A stretch of 64,000 bases of DNA from Mimachlamys varia (lineage: Eukaryota > Mollusca > Bivalvia > Pectinida > Pectinidae), in the NCBI GenBank assembly GCA_947623455.1, contig OX392536.1, positions 30,261,465 to 30,325,464 on the forward strand, given 5' to 3'. The position numbers and the translations under genes are program-made. The notes under the pieces were generated by a model. It worked only from the letters and a program-made list of their open reading frames with translations. It made no database searches and had not been told where the DNA came from. Below are positions 9,701 through 20,100 of the stretch, one piece after another (within the stretch, counting starts at the first letter, position 1; every line of letters begins with the position of its first letter).

Positions 9701-10731
9701 GTTACCCATGATAATCCTATATAGACAGGCAGACAAGTAATTAATGACCTATTAATAGGCCATTAATCTAATGGTCACAAGGGCCGCACACGATCCCGGT
9801 GACTTGACCTTTGGCCCTTGGGCTAATGACAGGTCATCATGTCAGTGGTAATTATTAATTCATGTCTTTGTGTGGTAAATATGTCCAGGTAATTAAATCT
9901 CTAGCACAGACATGCTGCATGGTCATTAGAACCCATATGTGTAGTACCATAGATGCATGTGTACTAAATAGCAAGAGTACATATCATAGAAATGTAATGT
10001 ATTTAACTACTACGATATGCTTTTAGATATAATTACTCTCTCATAGACCCATGGCAAATATATACGTATAGCATGTCTACAAATATCTGATAATAAACTT
10101 GACTGTTTTAACTTTTTTGTACGATACTTTAACATTATAATCACAAAATATTTGTTTTGAAAATATCATGCTACGAAGGTTTTCGAAGAAGGAAATGTAA
10201 GCGTAAGAGTTAGACTATTTCAATAGTATTTCGCATGCAAATCAGGACGAGTAAAACAATGAATTAGTAGTTAAACTTTTCCAATTGTAAATTTTGTATA
10301 TTAATAGTTTAAGCCTTATGCTATCCATTATACTTTACAGACGCTCAAGTCCAGGTATCGAACAGCCCCTTAGTTATAGGAGCAGCTCAAGGATGTAAAG
10401 GGTTTGTCGGCCATTTTGACGAGGTAAGTAGTACTTCTCGATAATTCCTGCAGGCAAAGAATTATAAATAGAGCAGCGTGATTATTTTAGTCTTTAATAT
10501 TTGACGAATATACTAAGAGATTGTGTAATACTGGTGATTAAATACAGAATTATTCATTATTTTGTCCAAAAATATTTTAGATAAAAAAAAAAAAAAAATC
10601 CTTGAACGTCTTAATATTGACAGCGATATTCTAATATAATTGTTGTATTTCATTTCTTCCTTTTGCAGTTTAAATTCTTCAAGTGCGTACCAAATGACTT
10701 CTTCAATGACTATGCCGAGAAAAAGAAATGA
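615..10731 (+). CDS. Pif/BMSP-like shell matrix protein (9 coding exons, ~1,119 aa)
   Basis: Coding exons are 615-753, 2434-4530, 5583-5771, 6143-6322, 7108-7272, 7693-8042, 8328-8421, 10341-10423 and 10669-10731. All introns are GT..AG and every junction keeps phase (total 3,360 nt including the stop). Order of parts: signal peptide (about residues 1-22), an acidic linker, a cysteine-free Gln/Gly/Asp-rich repeat domain (about 47-745), chitin-binding type-2 domains (about 751-807 and 811-860), a degenerate third one (about 870-910), and a laminin-G-like region (about 925-1105). In molluscs the chitin-binding plus laminin-G ending is typical of Pif and BMSP, secreted proteins that bind chitin and calcium carbonate in shell. 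Those proteins normally start with a von Willebrand A domain, which is absent here. I infer a secreted chitin-framework protein with an acidic, possibly calcium-binding N-terminal part. The gene model is firm; the mineralisation role is inferred. An upstream non-coding exon may exist, since an acceptor-like AG lies at 591-592. Confidence 0.82.
770..1112 (+). repeat. Dispersed repeat family A, long copy
   Basis: The element begins near TGACGTATCACACACAT, just after the exon 1 donor, and is followed by an A-rich stretch (about 1106-1140). Its reverse complement occurs at 40668-41083 with matching blocks throughout, for example the GAGGCTCCAGCAAACCTC segment. Shorter copies lie elsewhere. The conserved edge is GATGACGTAACACACACAT. 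The class (SINE or MITE) is not determined. Confidence 0.75.
1171..1272 (+). repeat. Dispersed repeat family A, short copy
   Basis: TATGACGTAACACACACAT opens a second, truncated copy directly downstream of the long one. It includes the GCCGAAAAAATGAATTAAAC block and the CTGCATCAT/CAGCTGTTTC block. Confidence 0.7.
2434..4530 (+). CDS. Matrix protein exon 2: Gln/Gly/Asp-rich repeat domain
   Basis: One 2.1 kb exon encodes about 699 residues without a single cysteine, dominated by Gln, Gly, Ser, Asp, Asn, Val and Thr. Three layers of repetition are visible: dispersed GQ dipeptides; 17 tandem pentapeptides of IG-P/Q-Q-A/V/T type (residues about 246-330); and about five longer imperfect modules carrying NGQ, a VPYT core, GQS, an acidic DKNDD block and YLPVGQ. 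The acceptor is CAG at 2431-2433. The donor is GTACTA at 4531; reading past it runs into low-quality sequence and a stop at 4596-4598, so splicing there is needed to reach the chitin-binding exons. I recognise no globular domain. The composition suggests an extended, disordered framework segment with acidic, possibly Ca-binding, blocks (inference). Confidence 0.8.
3030..3284 (+). repeat. In-frame 15-bp coding minisatellite, 17 units
   Basis: Seventeen tandem 15-bp units (ATTGGTCCACAGGCT type) encode IGPQA, IGPQV, IGPQT, IGQQA, IGLQA and IGRQT. The unit is a multiple of three, so gain or loss of units keeps the frame. Substitutions fall mainly in the third and fifth codons of the unit, while Ile-Gly and Gln at position 4 are invariant. 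Confidence 0.95.
4062..4106 (+). repeat. In-frame GAT microsatellite encoding an Asp run
   Basis: Fifteen codons, nearly all GAT, encode a run of Asp interrupted only by one Asn and one Glu (residues about 590-604). It sits inside an otherwise Gln/Gly-rich module at the place where other modules have DKNDD, so slippage appears to have enlarged a pre-existing acidic block. Confidence 0.9.
5583..5771 (+). CDS. Matrix protein exon 3: chitin-binding type-2 domain 1
   Basis: The exon encodes a six-cysteine peritrophin-A (CBM14) domain: C-NNYK, GSC-NQYLQC, LTC-AAGTFYDGTSC, and a final VYC. The aromatic residues between cysteines 2 and 3 and the G-T-F/Y-x-x-G-x-x-C ending match the chitin-binding consensus. 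Acceptor AG is at 5581-5582 and donor GTATGA at 5772; both ends are phase 1. Confidence 0.85.
5846..5990 (+). repeat. Dispersed repeat family B, diverged copy in intron 3
   Basis: This shares the order TTATTCTCTTG, ATCGATTTTG, GATTATGATTCTGTTAACG and TTCGGTGTTTTT with copies at 17938, 32756 and 44636. It occupies most of the intron between chitin-binding exons 3 and 4 of the matrix gene. Confidence 0.55.
6143..6322 (+). CDS. Matrix protein exon 4: chitin-binding type-2 domain 2
   Basis: This is a canonical CBM14 pattern: PCQAHKPGFKYTDGQSC, then YGYYKC, RYHTCPDGFYFN, QIC and DTC. The YYKC aromatic motif is well preserved. The acceptor is AAG at 6140-6142 after a T-rich tract and the donor is GTGAGT at 6323, both in phase with the neighbouring exons. 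Confidence 0.87.
6554..7017. mobile_element. Pogo/Tigger-like MITE in intron 4
   Basis: TACAGTGAAACCTC at the left end is mirrored by GAGGTTTTACTGTA at the right end, extending to an imperfect inverted repeat of about 25-30 bases flanked by TA. The interior has no coding capacity and repeats ATTAAGACCAC several times. TA target sites and CAGT-starting termini are typical of Tc1/mariner-pogo derived MITEs; that class is my inference. It fills more than half of the 785-bp intron and ends 90 bp before the next exon. Confidence 0.7.
7108..7272 (+). CDS. Matrix protein exon 5: degenerate third chitin-binding-like domain
   Basis: The exon keeps the spacing of a chitin-binding domain at its ends (PCSYGTTHPFPG, then MKCPKGLWYRPDICSCDW) but lacks the two central cysteines. 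Four of six remain, corresponding to cysteines 1, 4, 5 and 6. The aromatic GLWY and YLYDG segments persist. It may be a structural linker rather than a true chitin binder. Acceptor TAG is at 7105-7107; donor GTAAGA is at 7273. Confidence 0.75.
7407..7455 (+). repeat. Dispersed repeat family A, terminal fragment
   Basis: The fragment GATGATGTAACACACACATG, followed by GCTGCACCTTTTAA, matches only the terminal part of family A. Confidence 0.6.
7693..8042 (+). CDS. Matrix protein exon 6: laminin-G-like domain, first part
   Basis: The 116-codon exon starts GCKPMYHFQY and carries alternating hydrophobic beta-strand segments, among them FAFCFEFMSK, GEVALLSNG and a segment ending HLVVNGV. This resembles the LamG/concanavalin-like jelly roll at the C-terminus of Pif-type proteins. 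It ends exactly between codons at GTATGT (8043). Confidence 0.75.
8328..8421 (+). CDS. Matrix protein exon 7: laminin-G-like domain, continued
   Basis: The exon begins in phase 0 after TTTCCAG and encodes HPLKPHFVRLAKFG followed by KIKLRIDNISATMV, which reads as two beta strands of the jelly roll. It ends with one spare base at GTAAGT (8422). Confidence 0.75.
8422..10340 (+). other. Intron 7 of the matrix gene, no other feature recognised
   Basis: A 1.9 kb AT-rich intron without supportable exons on either strand. Near 9780-9845 there is a GC-richer island with TGACCT/AGGTCA half sites; nothing shows that it is functional. Confidence 0.5.
10341..10423 (+). CDS. Matrix protein exon 8: laminin-G-like domain, continued
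   Basis: The exon encodes VQVSNSPLVIGAAQGCKG followed by FVGHFDE. The pattern 'small-residue strand, G-x-x-x-GC-x-GFxG' is the classic closing part of laminin-G domains. Acceptor is TTTACAG, donor GTAAGT at 10424. It follows a 1.9 kb intron. Confidence 0.75.
10669..10731 (+). CDS. Matrix protein exon 9: C-terminus and stop
   Basis: The short terminal exon encodes FKFFKCVPNDFFNDYAEKKK and ends in TGA (10729-10731). Its cysteine is placed to pair with the one in the preceding GCKG motif. The acceptor TTTTGCAG is strong. No AATAAA was seen nearby; an ATTAAA at 11129-11134 is a possible poly(A) signal. Confidence 0.75.
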   Translation, partial: FKFFKCVPNDFFNDYAEKKK

Positions 10732-11475
10732 GTATTCACGAAGCACTGAAGGGAGATACTATTATTTTAATCAAGTCTTATCTAAAGACTGTCTACAAAC
10801 AGTGACGTATGTTACTTCCGGGACACAAACGGAAGACAGGGTATGCCAACGCACGGATCGGGCGTCGGCAGTTTTATGCGTTTTAAATTAACAATCAAAT
10901 GCATTCCTCATATGCTGCATATGTATGGTGTATATTTGTATGTATTAAGTTTGTTTAAAATCGGTTTTTATTATTGTGTTATTATTATAGAAGAACACGA
11001 TTTATTCATTAATATTCACGGTTATACTATTGAGAAAGCTTACTTATTTTCATATGAAATATGTGTAGTATACTTCCAATAATTAATGAAATTACATTGT
11101 TCCTAACTGGTTATACAATTTTATGTCTATTAAATATAACTGTAGCAAATATCATTTTGCGTCTATATTAATGATATCTATGTATTTACATTTCTTTTTT
11201 GAATATTCGAAATATGATTATCAATTTAAAATCAGAATACTTAGTCTCATACTGATAGTGAACTATATGTGAGTTGCCACGACGATAACGACGATGTTTA
11301 TATAAGATATGAGCGTTCACGTGTTTGTGTGTGTGAAAGTGAATGGAGAAACAAAGATTGGAAGGGTTTGTGACTACAAACAAAGATGTGAGTCATTGGT
11401 CAAATTTATATGTACAATGTATATTGATGTTTGTGATTGTTCTTACCATGCAATTAAATAATTTTATCAAAAAAA

Positions 11476-11573
11476 TGATGTAGTTAAATTCCTTTTTTCG
11501 GCATAATGTATCTATTACTAAATGTAAAACGTGCATCATGTGTATGTGCGTTACGTCATCATTCATATCAGTG
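11476..11573 (-). repeat. Dispersed repeat family A, short copy, reversed
   Basis: Reading the minus strand gives GATGACGTAACGCACATACA and then the GCCGAAAAAAGGAATTTAAC block, the same order as the other family A copies. Confidence 0.65.
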
Positions 11574-12890
11574 ACATTAACTAATGACCATAATATGAAT
11601 CCATGAAGGAGTGAACAAACAAGTAAGCTGTAAAAAGAAAATGTTTTATTGATGACACATGTGTTTCACCTATAACAATATCGCGTAAAGACATGATTTG
11701 TTCTTTATTATCAAAAACCAACTGTCATTATAACATTCTAAACTTACATAATTATAACACTGTAACACCAAAGAAATTTTAAAAAATGTCCATGTGACGG
11801 TTTAGATATATACATTGACGGTATAGACAGATTACACTGTAACCATATAGAGTGTATATGTTACATTTCAGCCAAAAATATTTATTAAAGTATTGAAAAA
11901 AATTGAATTCAAAGTACAATTTGATACTGTTAAATGCTATATTCCACAAAAGCTCGAATTAAACATCCTACAAAAATGCACTGAAAATAATTTATCGCTT
12001 ATTCAAACTGTTATATGCATTGTAAGAAAAGGGTGAATGATCATTCATATGTCAAGATATGTAATTAAGAACTGCTAAATGTAAAATACATTTGTACGTT
12101 ATGTATATTAATATTTATAGATTGATATCATGTGACATAATAATAAGGAGATAAATGTTACATGTGAATGATGTGTAAGATTATTACTCAAATGCATTTT
12201 TAAAACGACAATCTTAAGTGAAGCAAGATTAAAGAAAACACACTAAGAAGTCAGAAGAGTTTTACATAAATATACGGAATAGTTAAAACTGAATTGATGT
12301 GTTCTTTTACAGCTTTTGTTCTGTAGTGATATATTTAATTATCTGATTTTGCATTCCTTACAAATTAGTACATTCGCATAAAAAATTATATTTAGATAAT
12401 ATTTTGAGTTTAAATAAAGGTTAATTCATTTATGATACTATAGTATAAAAGTTCAATACTATACAAGCCATCTGTTACTGTATACAGAGGATTTCTAATT
12501 TTGTTTTCAGTTATACCAAATATATTTCATGAGTGGGGCTACTTTTAATATTTTTCACGAGTTCACGCATCACTAGTGAAATATATCATATTTATGACTA
12601 GTGAAATAAATCACTTTTATAAAATTAATCAATCGCGATATTTCACTGGTAAAAACGTAATAAGATTATTCTTCATTTCCAACCATATCCGAATACCGTA
12701 AGAACATGCGTATATATGGATTCGATTATACTTAATGATATGATACGAAAATATAATGTCAATGTTATAAAACTGGGAAGATTAACATACTTTAATGGTT
12801 TTATTAGTAGCTTTAGCAAAAATGATGATAACAATAGATCAGTATCCATAACTTTTCGCACTGGTTCTAGTGTTTCATGTCACATTTATA

Positions 12891-13111
12891 TACTGTTAAC
12901 CAACTTTATATCTTCGCGGCGACTTAATTTCGCGTTTTCATATGAAACGACTATTTTGCGGCGATTTAATTTCGCGAAAAATACGGTCATAACTCCTATG
13001 TACTGTATAGTACATTACTCCTTCAATTGGCATACCTCTGATTGAAACTATTTCGCGACGATTCATTTTCGCAAATTTTAATCAACCGCGAAAATAAGTT
13101 GGTTTACAGTA
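12891..13111. mobile_element. MITE-like element with TACTGT..CGCG inverted ends
   Basis: The left end TACTGTTAACCAACTTTAT and the right end ATAAGTTGGTTTACAGTA are inverted copies with an adjoining TTCGCGG/CCGCGAA block. The interior repeats TTAATTTCGCG-like blocks. It is non-coding, about 220 bp long, and lies between the two genes. Confidence 0.65.
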
Positions 13112-13713
13112 CTATAATCATTGTAACGGTATTGTGTTAAAGAATGCTCAGATACTTTACAATGGTGCCAAAACTAGAGTATGTCTACACAATGTATGAT
13201 ATATTGGTATTGATAAATACGATACAATAACAATATTAGGCATATTGTTTTCGTTACTTCATATTTCACCAAGGGTTTTTTTCAAAATGAGTTGACATCA
13301 ACTTAACAAGGCTTAAAACAATTCGCATCAAAACAAGTTATCAAATGACAAGTACATGGTCACATTCCTACACCAGGGACGTGTCATCACCCGTCCATAA
13401 CGTATCTGCCAAACCGCTCTGCTTTTCACCGGAGGCTCATTTCACGGGTGGCTATTGTCAGTGACGGAACACTTTGATTGTCCTCTCAAAAATATTATCA
13501 AGAAACATTCGTAAGTTCTGTAATATATTGTTTATCATCCCATACATAGGAATATATCTAGGGTATACCACGTGATATGGTCTCCTCGGTAGTCAACACA
13601 CTGGTGATTGTCCATCCTACGATATAAGTTTAATAGTCTAACAGCATCAAGTCAGTATTGCAAAAATGAAGACATTAACAAAGCAAAATAGTCGTTCTAT
13701 TCAAACAACATTA

Positions 13714-14149
13714 TTACATTCTCTCAGCAAAGTATGTCGAATTTCCATTTGTTTCGGGTTTCATGTAGTCTAATGTTATATCTGGCCAAATAGAGGACTC
13801 GCCGTTAGAAATGGTGGTTAGTGAGCCATTAGTTGTCCTGCTTGTGTTAACCGAGGACGAGCCATTTACACCGTTCGTTACCAAGTCAGCACGAGACTGT
13901 TTCTTGGCAACGCCATAACGCTTAGCCTCAAGTTTGGGTTTGTATCGGTACAAATAAAACTCGAACGCCAAACAAATGAGAGCAAGACCAGTTCCCACTG
14001 CAATAACAAGAAATACCCCGCCAATATTTTTTATGCTGATGCCTTCACTCTCGTCCTCAATATTCGGGCATTCGATCTTTTCGGGATTGTCCGTCCACCA
14101 TCGTGCTTTAAGCATTTCCAGGAACCGCTCATTCAGTAACTGTAGTATT
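13714..14149 (-). CDS. IR25a: IR25a exon 15: M4 and cytoplasmic tail
   Basis: This encodes [18 protein letters not shown], an acidic loop, the M4 helix ([20 protein letters not shown]), a basic stop-transfer segment and a tail of about 75 residues rich in Ser, Asn, Thr and Gly. TAA is at 13716-13714. Confidence 0.93.
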
Positions 14150-17100
14150 CTAAAACACAATCAATCAGTCATACTTAAAACTTAGAACATAAAAAGTGAA
14201 TTTAATCAAGAGGGAAGTAGTTAATTTTTGGTTTAATTGAATAAACGACGTTTCTTTAGAATATATTTTTTATTATTAAAGAATCAATTCAGCAGAATAT
14301 GTTTATTAATACCAGACTGTTCAAATAACCGGCTGTAATATAGTAAACTAATGAATGTGCCTTACGCGTTACTGATTTCGCTTCGTAGAGGTGAACCGTC
14401 CTGAACAGCAAACGCGAAAGGTTTCCGACTAAACTCTTCCCCCACCGCCTCTACTTCACAATTAGTCAGTGTCTGGTACTTGTTCTCAGCTGCATCACCT
14501 GTGAAAAAAGCATTTACTAATTGACAGTTTTTCTACGTGATTACAGTAAGCAATATCAGATTCAATAATTAACCTTTCTCTCGTTGTAATCTGTGTTAAA
14601 CACTTTACGTCCCATTTTCTTATATAACAGTGCTAACTGTAATATACATATTTGTACCAGACATACAAAAACAAAGAGAATCGTATTAGTACAATCGACA
14701 AATTAGAATAATTAAGTCAGGGGCCTATAAAAATAGACAGGAAAAAGGTCAAAAATCTGTATAAGTTTATATAACGAATACATTTATTGTATTACTTGAT
14801 ATTTAATTAATGAATAATAGTAATTCAAGTATAATGCAATTTTGCAGAAAAAAATGAAATATAAATTGAATGAAATACTAGTATATTCCAAGGTAAAGAT
14901 ATTTCAAGTTTATATTTTGACTCTGTGGTCCCTACATTGAGGTATTTACCTATATAAGCGTATTCCCCTGACATGACCTGTTCGATAGACTCCTCGAGTG
15001 TGTTGGAGAAGCCGTGTCCCTTCATTGTCTCCCAGAGTTTGGTGTACTTGTTACTGACCGGGTAGTCCCACACGGCAAGCTTGGCGCGCTCCACTGCATC
15101 TAGACTGTCGTTTAGGCTCATCTGCTTCCATATACTGGAATACAGTTGATACAATATTGTTTGAAACGTGTGGTTTACTTATACTTCAATATATATAGTT
15201 TATATATCAATAATTTAATCTTGTTTAAAACAAGCATTTCCATTGGCTTAAAAATTATGTTATCAACCCTTTACGTAAACAATGACGTCGAAGTATGTAA
15301 CGTCGCTTTTGATTTGCTGTAGAAGCAGCGTAAGAATTTGTAAGAGAAAAGAGTCCATGAATAAAGTGAATTTCGCAGGGCATAGATTAAATTATACTGT
15401 TATAATGTTACTGTTACTATTTAAGGATTAACTTGAATCTATTTTTTTATGTTATGGGGTTATAACACAAAAAACTGGAATGTGCTCTCATCATAAACCG
15501 CTTCGGTACACTCCAGTTTTTGGTGTTATACCCCTATTACATAAACAATAGGATTAAAGTTAATCCTTAAATAGTAACAGTATGTTTTAGTATGTTTCAA
15601 AAGTAGAATTATTTGTAAATGTCATGGAAACTTTTCTTTGGTGTATTTTTTATCCCATTCCTTTATTTCATAACCTGGTTTGAGATAAGATGTTTTGTCT
15701 ACCTTTTATGGTAAATATATATTTATTACAATGCTTGCGTTCTAGTTGTTCAATCTAAGCTTCAATATTTGATAACGTCTGAACCTTATCGTTTCCCTGC
15801 TGAATGCCAGCACTACACTCACCTGTAGAAGCGTTCCTCAATTTCTGCCATCCTTTTAAAGTAAACCATTGCTGCGCTTCCATTCCGCGGTCCGTATTTT
15901 ACTTTGTATTGAGCAGAAAGGTCGTCCAGGGATTTGATCAAAGTCTCCATCCGGGATACTGTCAGATGTGCAGCTAAGTTGGCGGTATAAGTTGCGATGA
16001 TGATAAACCCAAATAGCCACCAAGTGGCAGCTATTAACCGCCCTGACAAAGCACGAGGAGCTTCTCCACCACCTAAAACGAACAATATAGTGCATTATTA
16101 TTAACGATGAATATTACCAGATTCACCAAATTACTACAGTAGTCAATACAATGGCATGCTTTTCTAATTCTAATTACTTTAATCAGTACAACGTACGATA
16201 AAGCCGAAAAGTATCTATTGGTTTTATCATGATTAATTTCAAAACAGAATTTCTTTATTAAACATATTTTCCTCAATTCGGAGCCGATTCTGTATCAAGT
16301 AAAGACAGAGAAAACATGCGTTCATCATTTTTTAAATATCCTTTGTTTGCAATGTTTACTTGATGCAATATTCTAAAGCCATTAATACACCAACCGCAAG
16401 GGCATATTCCACAGTGACCTGAGAACATGTTACAAAGCACATATTTCACAGGGACCTGAGAATATGTAACAGCGAGTTTTGGACATATACTAAGGTGATT
16501 AAAGTAATTTTTCACTTTTGGGTGGTTTAGAGCTTTTATAACCATTGAAGGGGGATTTTTATTGAAAATGATCTGAATCCCTAAAAAGTGTTAAATTAAT
16601 TCTAAACACCTTAGTTTAGGTCCAAAACAAGCTGTGACAAATTTTCAAGTCCCTGTAGAATAATTCTGGCTCCATTGAGCAATACTGTGCTAGCCCAAAA
16701 AATAATGAAAGTATTTAAGCTTGATATTCGACAGTTCAAACTCAAGAACATGGTCTTACCCTGCGGTGTCAGCGACATCATACAAAACCACACTCCTTCC
16801 TTCAAAGTAAATATACGAGGCTCAGGTCCGTGTCCTTTCCATAACTTTAAATTGTTCTGGTAGCTAAATGGACTGAGTTTATCAAAGGCACAGAGCAGTA
16901 CACTAAACAGAAAGTAAGCAGCGATAATACACAGCCAAACTTGTGGATGGAGCACTATCAGGAACTTGAACAGGAAGTATTCAAACTTCGGTTTCTTCAT
17001 GAGAATGGTCAGCCCCACCAGATCATAATATGGGACCGTGAAATCCACTACGTTTTCTCTTTCAGCCATAACTGATATAGGCCCAACAGCAATATCGGCT

Positions 17101-20100
17101 TTCTACAAACAATATTTTCATTTAAATAATTGGGTCATCAGTAAATAATTCGTGGAGTCAATATACGGTCATCGAATCGCGTAAACATGTGCCCGTTATG
17201 CAATTTGAAGATAATGGATTTTCTGCATAATTTTGACCCAGTTTCATGAACGTTTCTTAAATTCAATTCCTTACCTTAAAGTCTCCATTAAAAGCACTAC
17301 CAAACTTCCCCCTTAACTGCTGTAATGCTTTCGTAAGGGCATTTAAGTTAAGGAGCGTTCATGAAACTGGGGCCTTATGTTATTATTCGAGATTTTAGTT
17401 TGAACTAAAGCTATCATTTACAGTAAAGAAACAAAGTTCTCATAAAATCATTCTTACCTTATATACAGAACATTGGTCATGCGCATCACTTTAATTGCAT
17501 ATGTGTACACAAATGTTAACATTTTATGAAAGGGACATGTCACAAAATATTTTCGATATTCAATGAAATTGTAAGTAATCGTAAAATTGTGAAAAAATGA
17601 AACCAATGTTATTCAATACTACGCACTTAACATATAAAGTGTTCAAAACACCTAACCAAAACGATAAAACATTAAATTTAACACACAAGCCCTACCTTTT
17701 GGATGAGTTCATTGATGACCCCGTTCCAGGTACCGTCGTCAGCCATGGCCCCTACTAGTCCGTCGGGGGCCTCGTAGATCGTGTAGTCGAAGCCGACGAT
17801 CTTAGCGATTTTGTTGAGCAAGTCCAGACAATAACCAGTATACTTGGTATCACTGCTATTTTTGTTTTCATAAACAAACGGTGGGTACTGCAAGTAAAAC
17901 CAATGAGTATGTTTGTGATGTGATGTGACAAATATTTACATGGCGGGTGTCGTCGATGAAGCAAAAGACACTTACTCTTCCGGAACACCCGGTCTTATTC
18001 TCTTGTACTTTTACAAGAGTCTCCATGTAAATCTTTCCTTTGTTCATATTTTGCCCCTGGTTTTAATCGATTTTGAGTTTGGGTTCTGATTTTGTTAACG
18101 ATTCGGTATTCTCTTATTTATTATTATTAATTTGAGCACATACTAGTAGCCTATCCTCAATATAGACGCACTCTTTCACCTGCCGGACCGTTATGTTATT
18201 TCACAAAAAGCGCTTAGCAGCGTTATTGACACAAATCATCTCGATTGCTATTTGAAAGCTTTACTTTGATATACGCCTTTTGGTATGGCTAGTTATAAGT
18301 CTAACACATTCCTCTAGCCATTCAGCTTCAATTCAATTCATTTCGTCCAATAACTATCGTATTAATTTTTATTTAAAAAGTGAATGAAAAATAAATGCAG
18401 GTGGGCAAGAAACCTTACAGTCCAGAAATAATATAAAACATTAAGCCTGATTTAACGAAGCGTTGAAAGGCCGAAAAGTGAATGTAGAAAGATATGCAAC
18501 GGAAAAGATGCCAAGTATGCCTCTTCCCTGCCCTTTATCTTGCTCTCTACAATATCCTTTAATCTGCCGTCTAATCTACCCCATTCCTTGCCCTGCCATC
18601 TACCATGCCCCCTTTTTTTGTCCTCTACCCTGCGATTTTCCCTGCCATCTTCCCTTCCCTGCCCTCTGCCCTGGTCTCTCCCATCCATGTCCTCATCTCT
18701 ATCCTGTCCTCTCCAATTTCCTCTCTCCTTCCTCTTTATTACACATAACAGAAGACACAAACCTATTCTGCCGGGTTCCCAATTTAGTCAATACGATACG
18801 ATAGTCATCTACCATCAGTGCCATTAAATTATCAGGTCTAAAATATTACACTAACAGTAATTGTGCTATGTGTTATATACAAATGTAGCATTATTTTATA
18901 TCTGTAAGTTGCTATCTGAGAATAATTTAAATTAGACTTGCTGTATTGATATTCTCTAAGAGTTACTCCCCTTGATTCAGATTATTAACTTTTCTATAAT
19001 ATCGCCAGATATTGTATAAAATTGAAGTTCTGTACTCCTTATGAACTACTCATACCGATATGTTGACAAAAGCCGATGTTTAACGTTCGTTTTTATAGTT
19101 AATGATAAAGAAATCCTTGATCGTCTAACCAGACAAATACTATTCAAAGGAGACCTATGTTTACAAACATCTCTGACCATGACGAGCATACGTGGAACCT
19201 GTCTTGTGGATGTAAATACACGTACATGACTTCTGAAGCCAAGTGACGGACTGATGAAGTAAGATTATTCCAATATCTCAGTTCGTTTCATTATTGTATT
19301 CCTGTATTCATAGCACTTTCTTTACGTCACCTCTATAGCACCTCTATAGCACCTCTATAGCAGAAATTCGTGACGAGTTTAGTTTTACAGTGAACGCGCG
19401 TATCATATCGGCGAACACACGTGTCACGGTAATGAAATGGGCCCATTTGTGTGCAAGCTATCAATAATATCCGTTTCAGACTGATTTGAAATATAACAAA
19501 ACAATTTATCTTGAGTTCTAGTAGTCCTAACGCCTAGCATAATTGTTAACAACGTATTTGGTAAATTCAACATCCACAGAAATAAGTGTTTGTGACATTA
19601 AACGCACCATGTTACATTTGTTTACATGACACGCATGCACACTGTACACGTGTTCGTGCCAGGGGACGCGATTTTCGTGCTTTTTTATATAAATCAATGT
19701 TAGGTTTACCTTGCCAGCGATAACTACCCGTAGCCGCCTCTTGGTCTGATTCTCTATCAGTGACTGAACCTTCAGTACCAGACCATTTGACTCCGTCCAG
19801 TTCCCGAGCTGATAAGGTAAAAAATAAAAAAAATAAATCACACTTAATTATCATTCTCAACATATCCTGGTTCTTATATAAATATATACACACACATCAG
19901 TAACAATATAACGATTTTAAACAAATCACGCCATGTATGAGTAAAAAAGGAGAGTTAGCAAATTTGATTTTATTTGAAACACCTATTGTTTCCTTTTATT
20001 TCTATCTCAAAGCAATATGATAAAAGAAAGACTTGATTCAATTAAAACGTGATCTCCCCTTTTATTTTAACACGTGTGTGCACCGTGGTATGCAAAGGTC

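Larger units (their letters stand above)
10732..13713. other. Intergenic region between convergent genes
   Basis: This is the 3 kb between the stop codons of the matrix gene (+) and IR25a (-). It should contain both 3' UTRs, but no clear poly(A) signal pair stands out. It contains a reversed family A fragment and a MITE-like palindrome, annotated separately; the rest is AT-rich unique sequence. Confidence 0.6.

Noticed and set aside
9780..9845. Possible nuclear-receptor response element (TGACCT / AGGTCA half sites)
   Set aside because: Half sites alone are too frequent to support a regulatory call.
18463..18827. Pro/Cys-rich open frames on the plus strand and Gly/Arg-rich on the minus strand
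   Set aside because: They come from a low-complexity C/T tract inside IR25a intron 9 and look like translated simple sequence.
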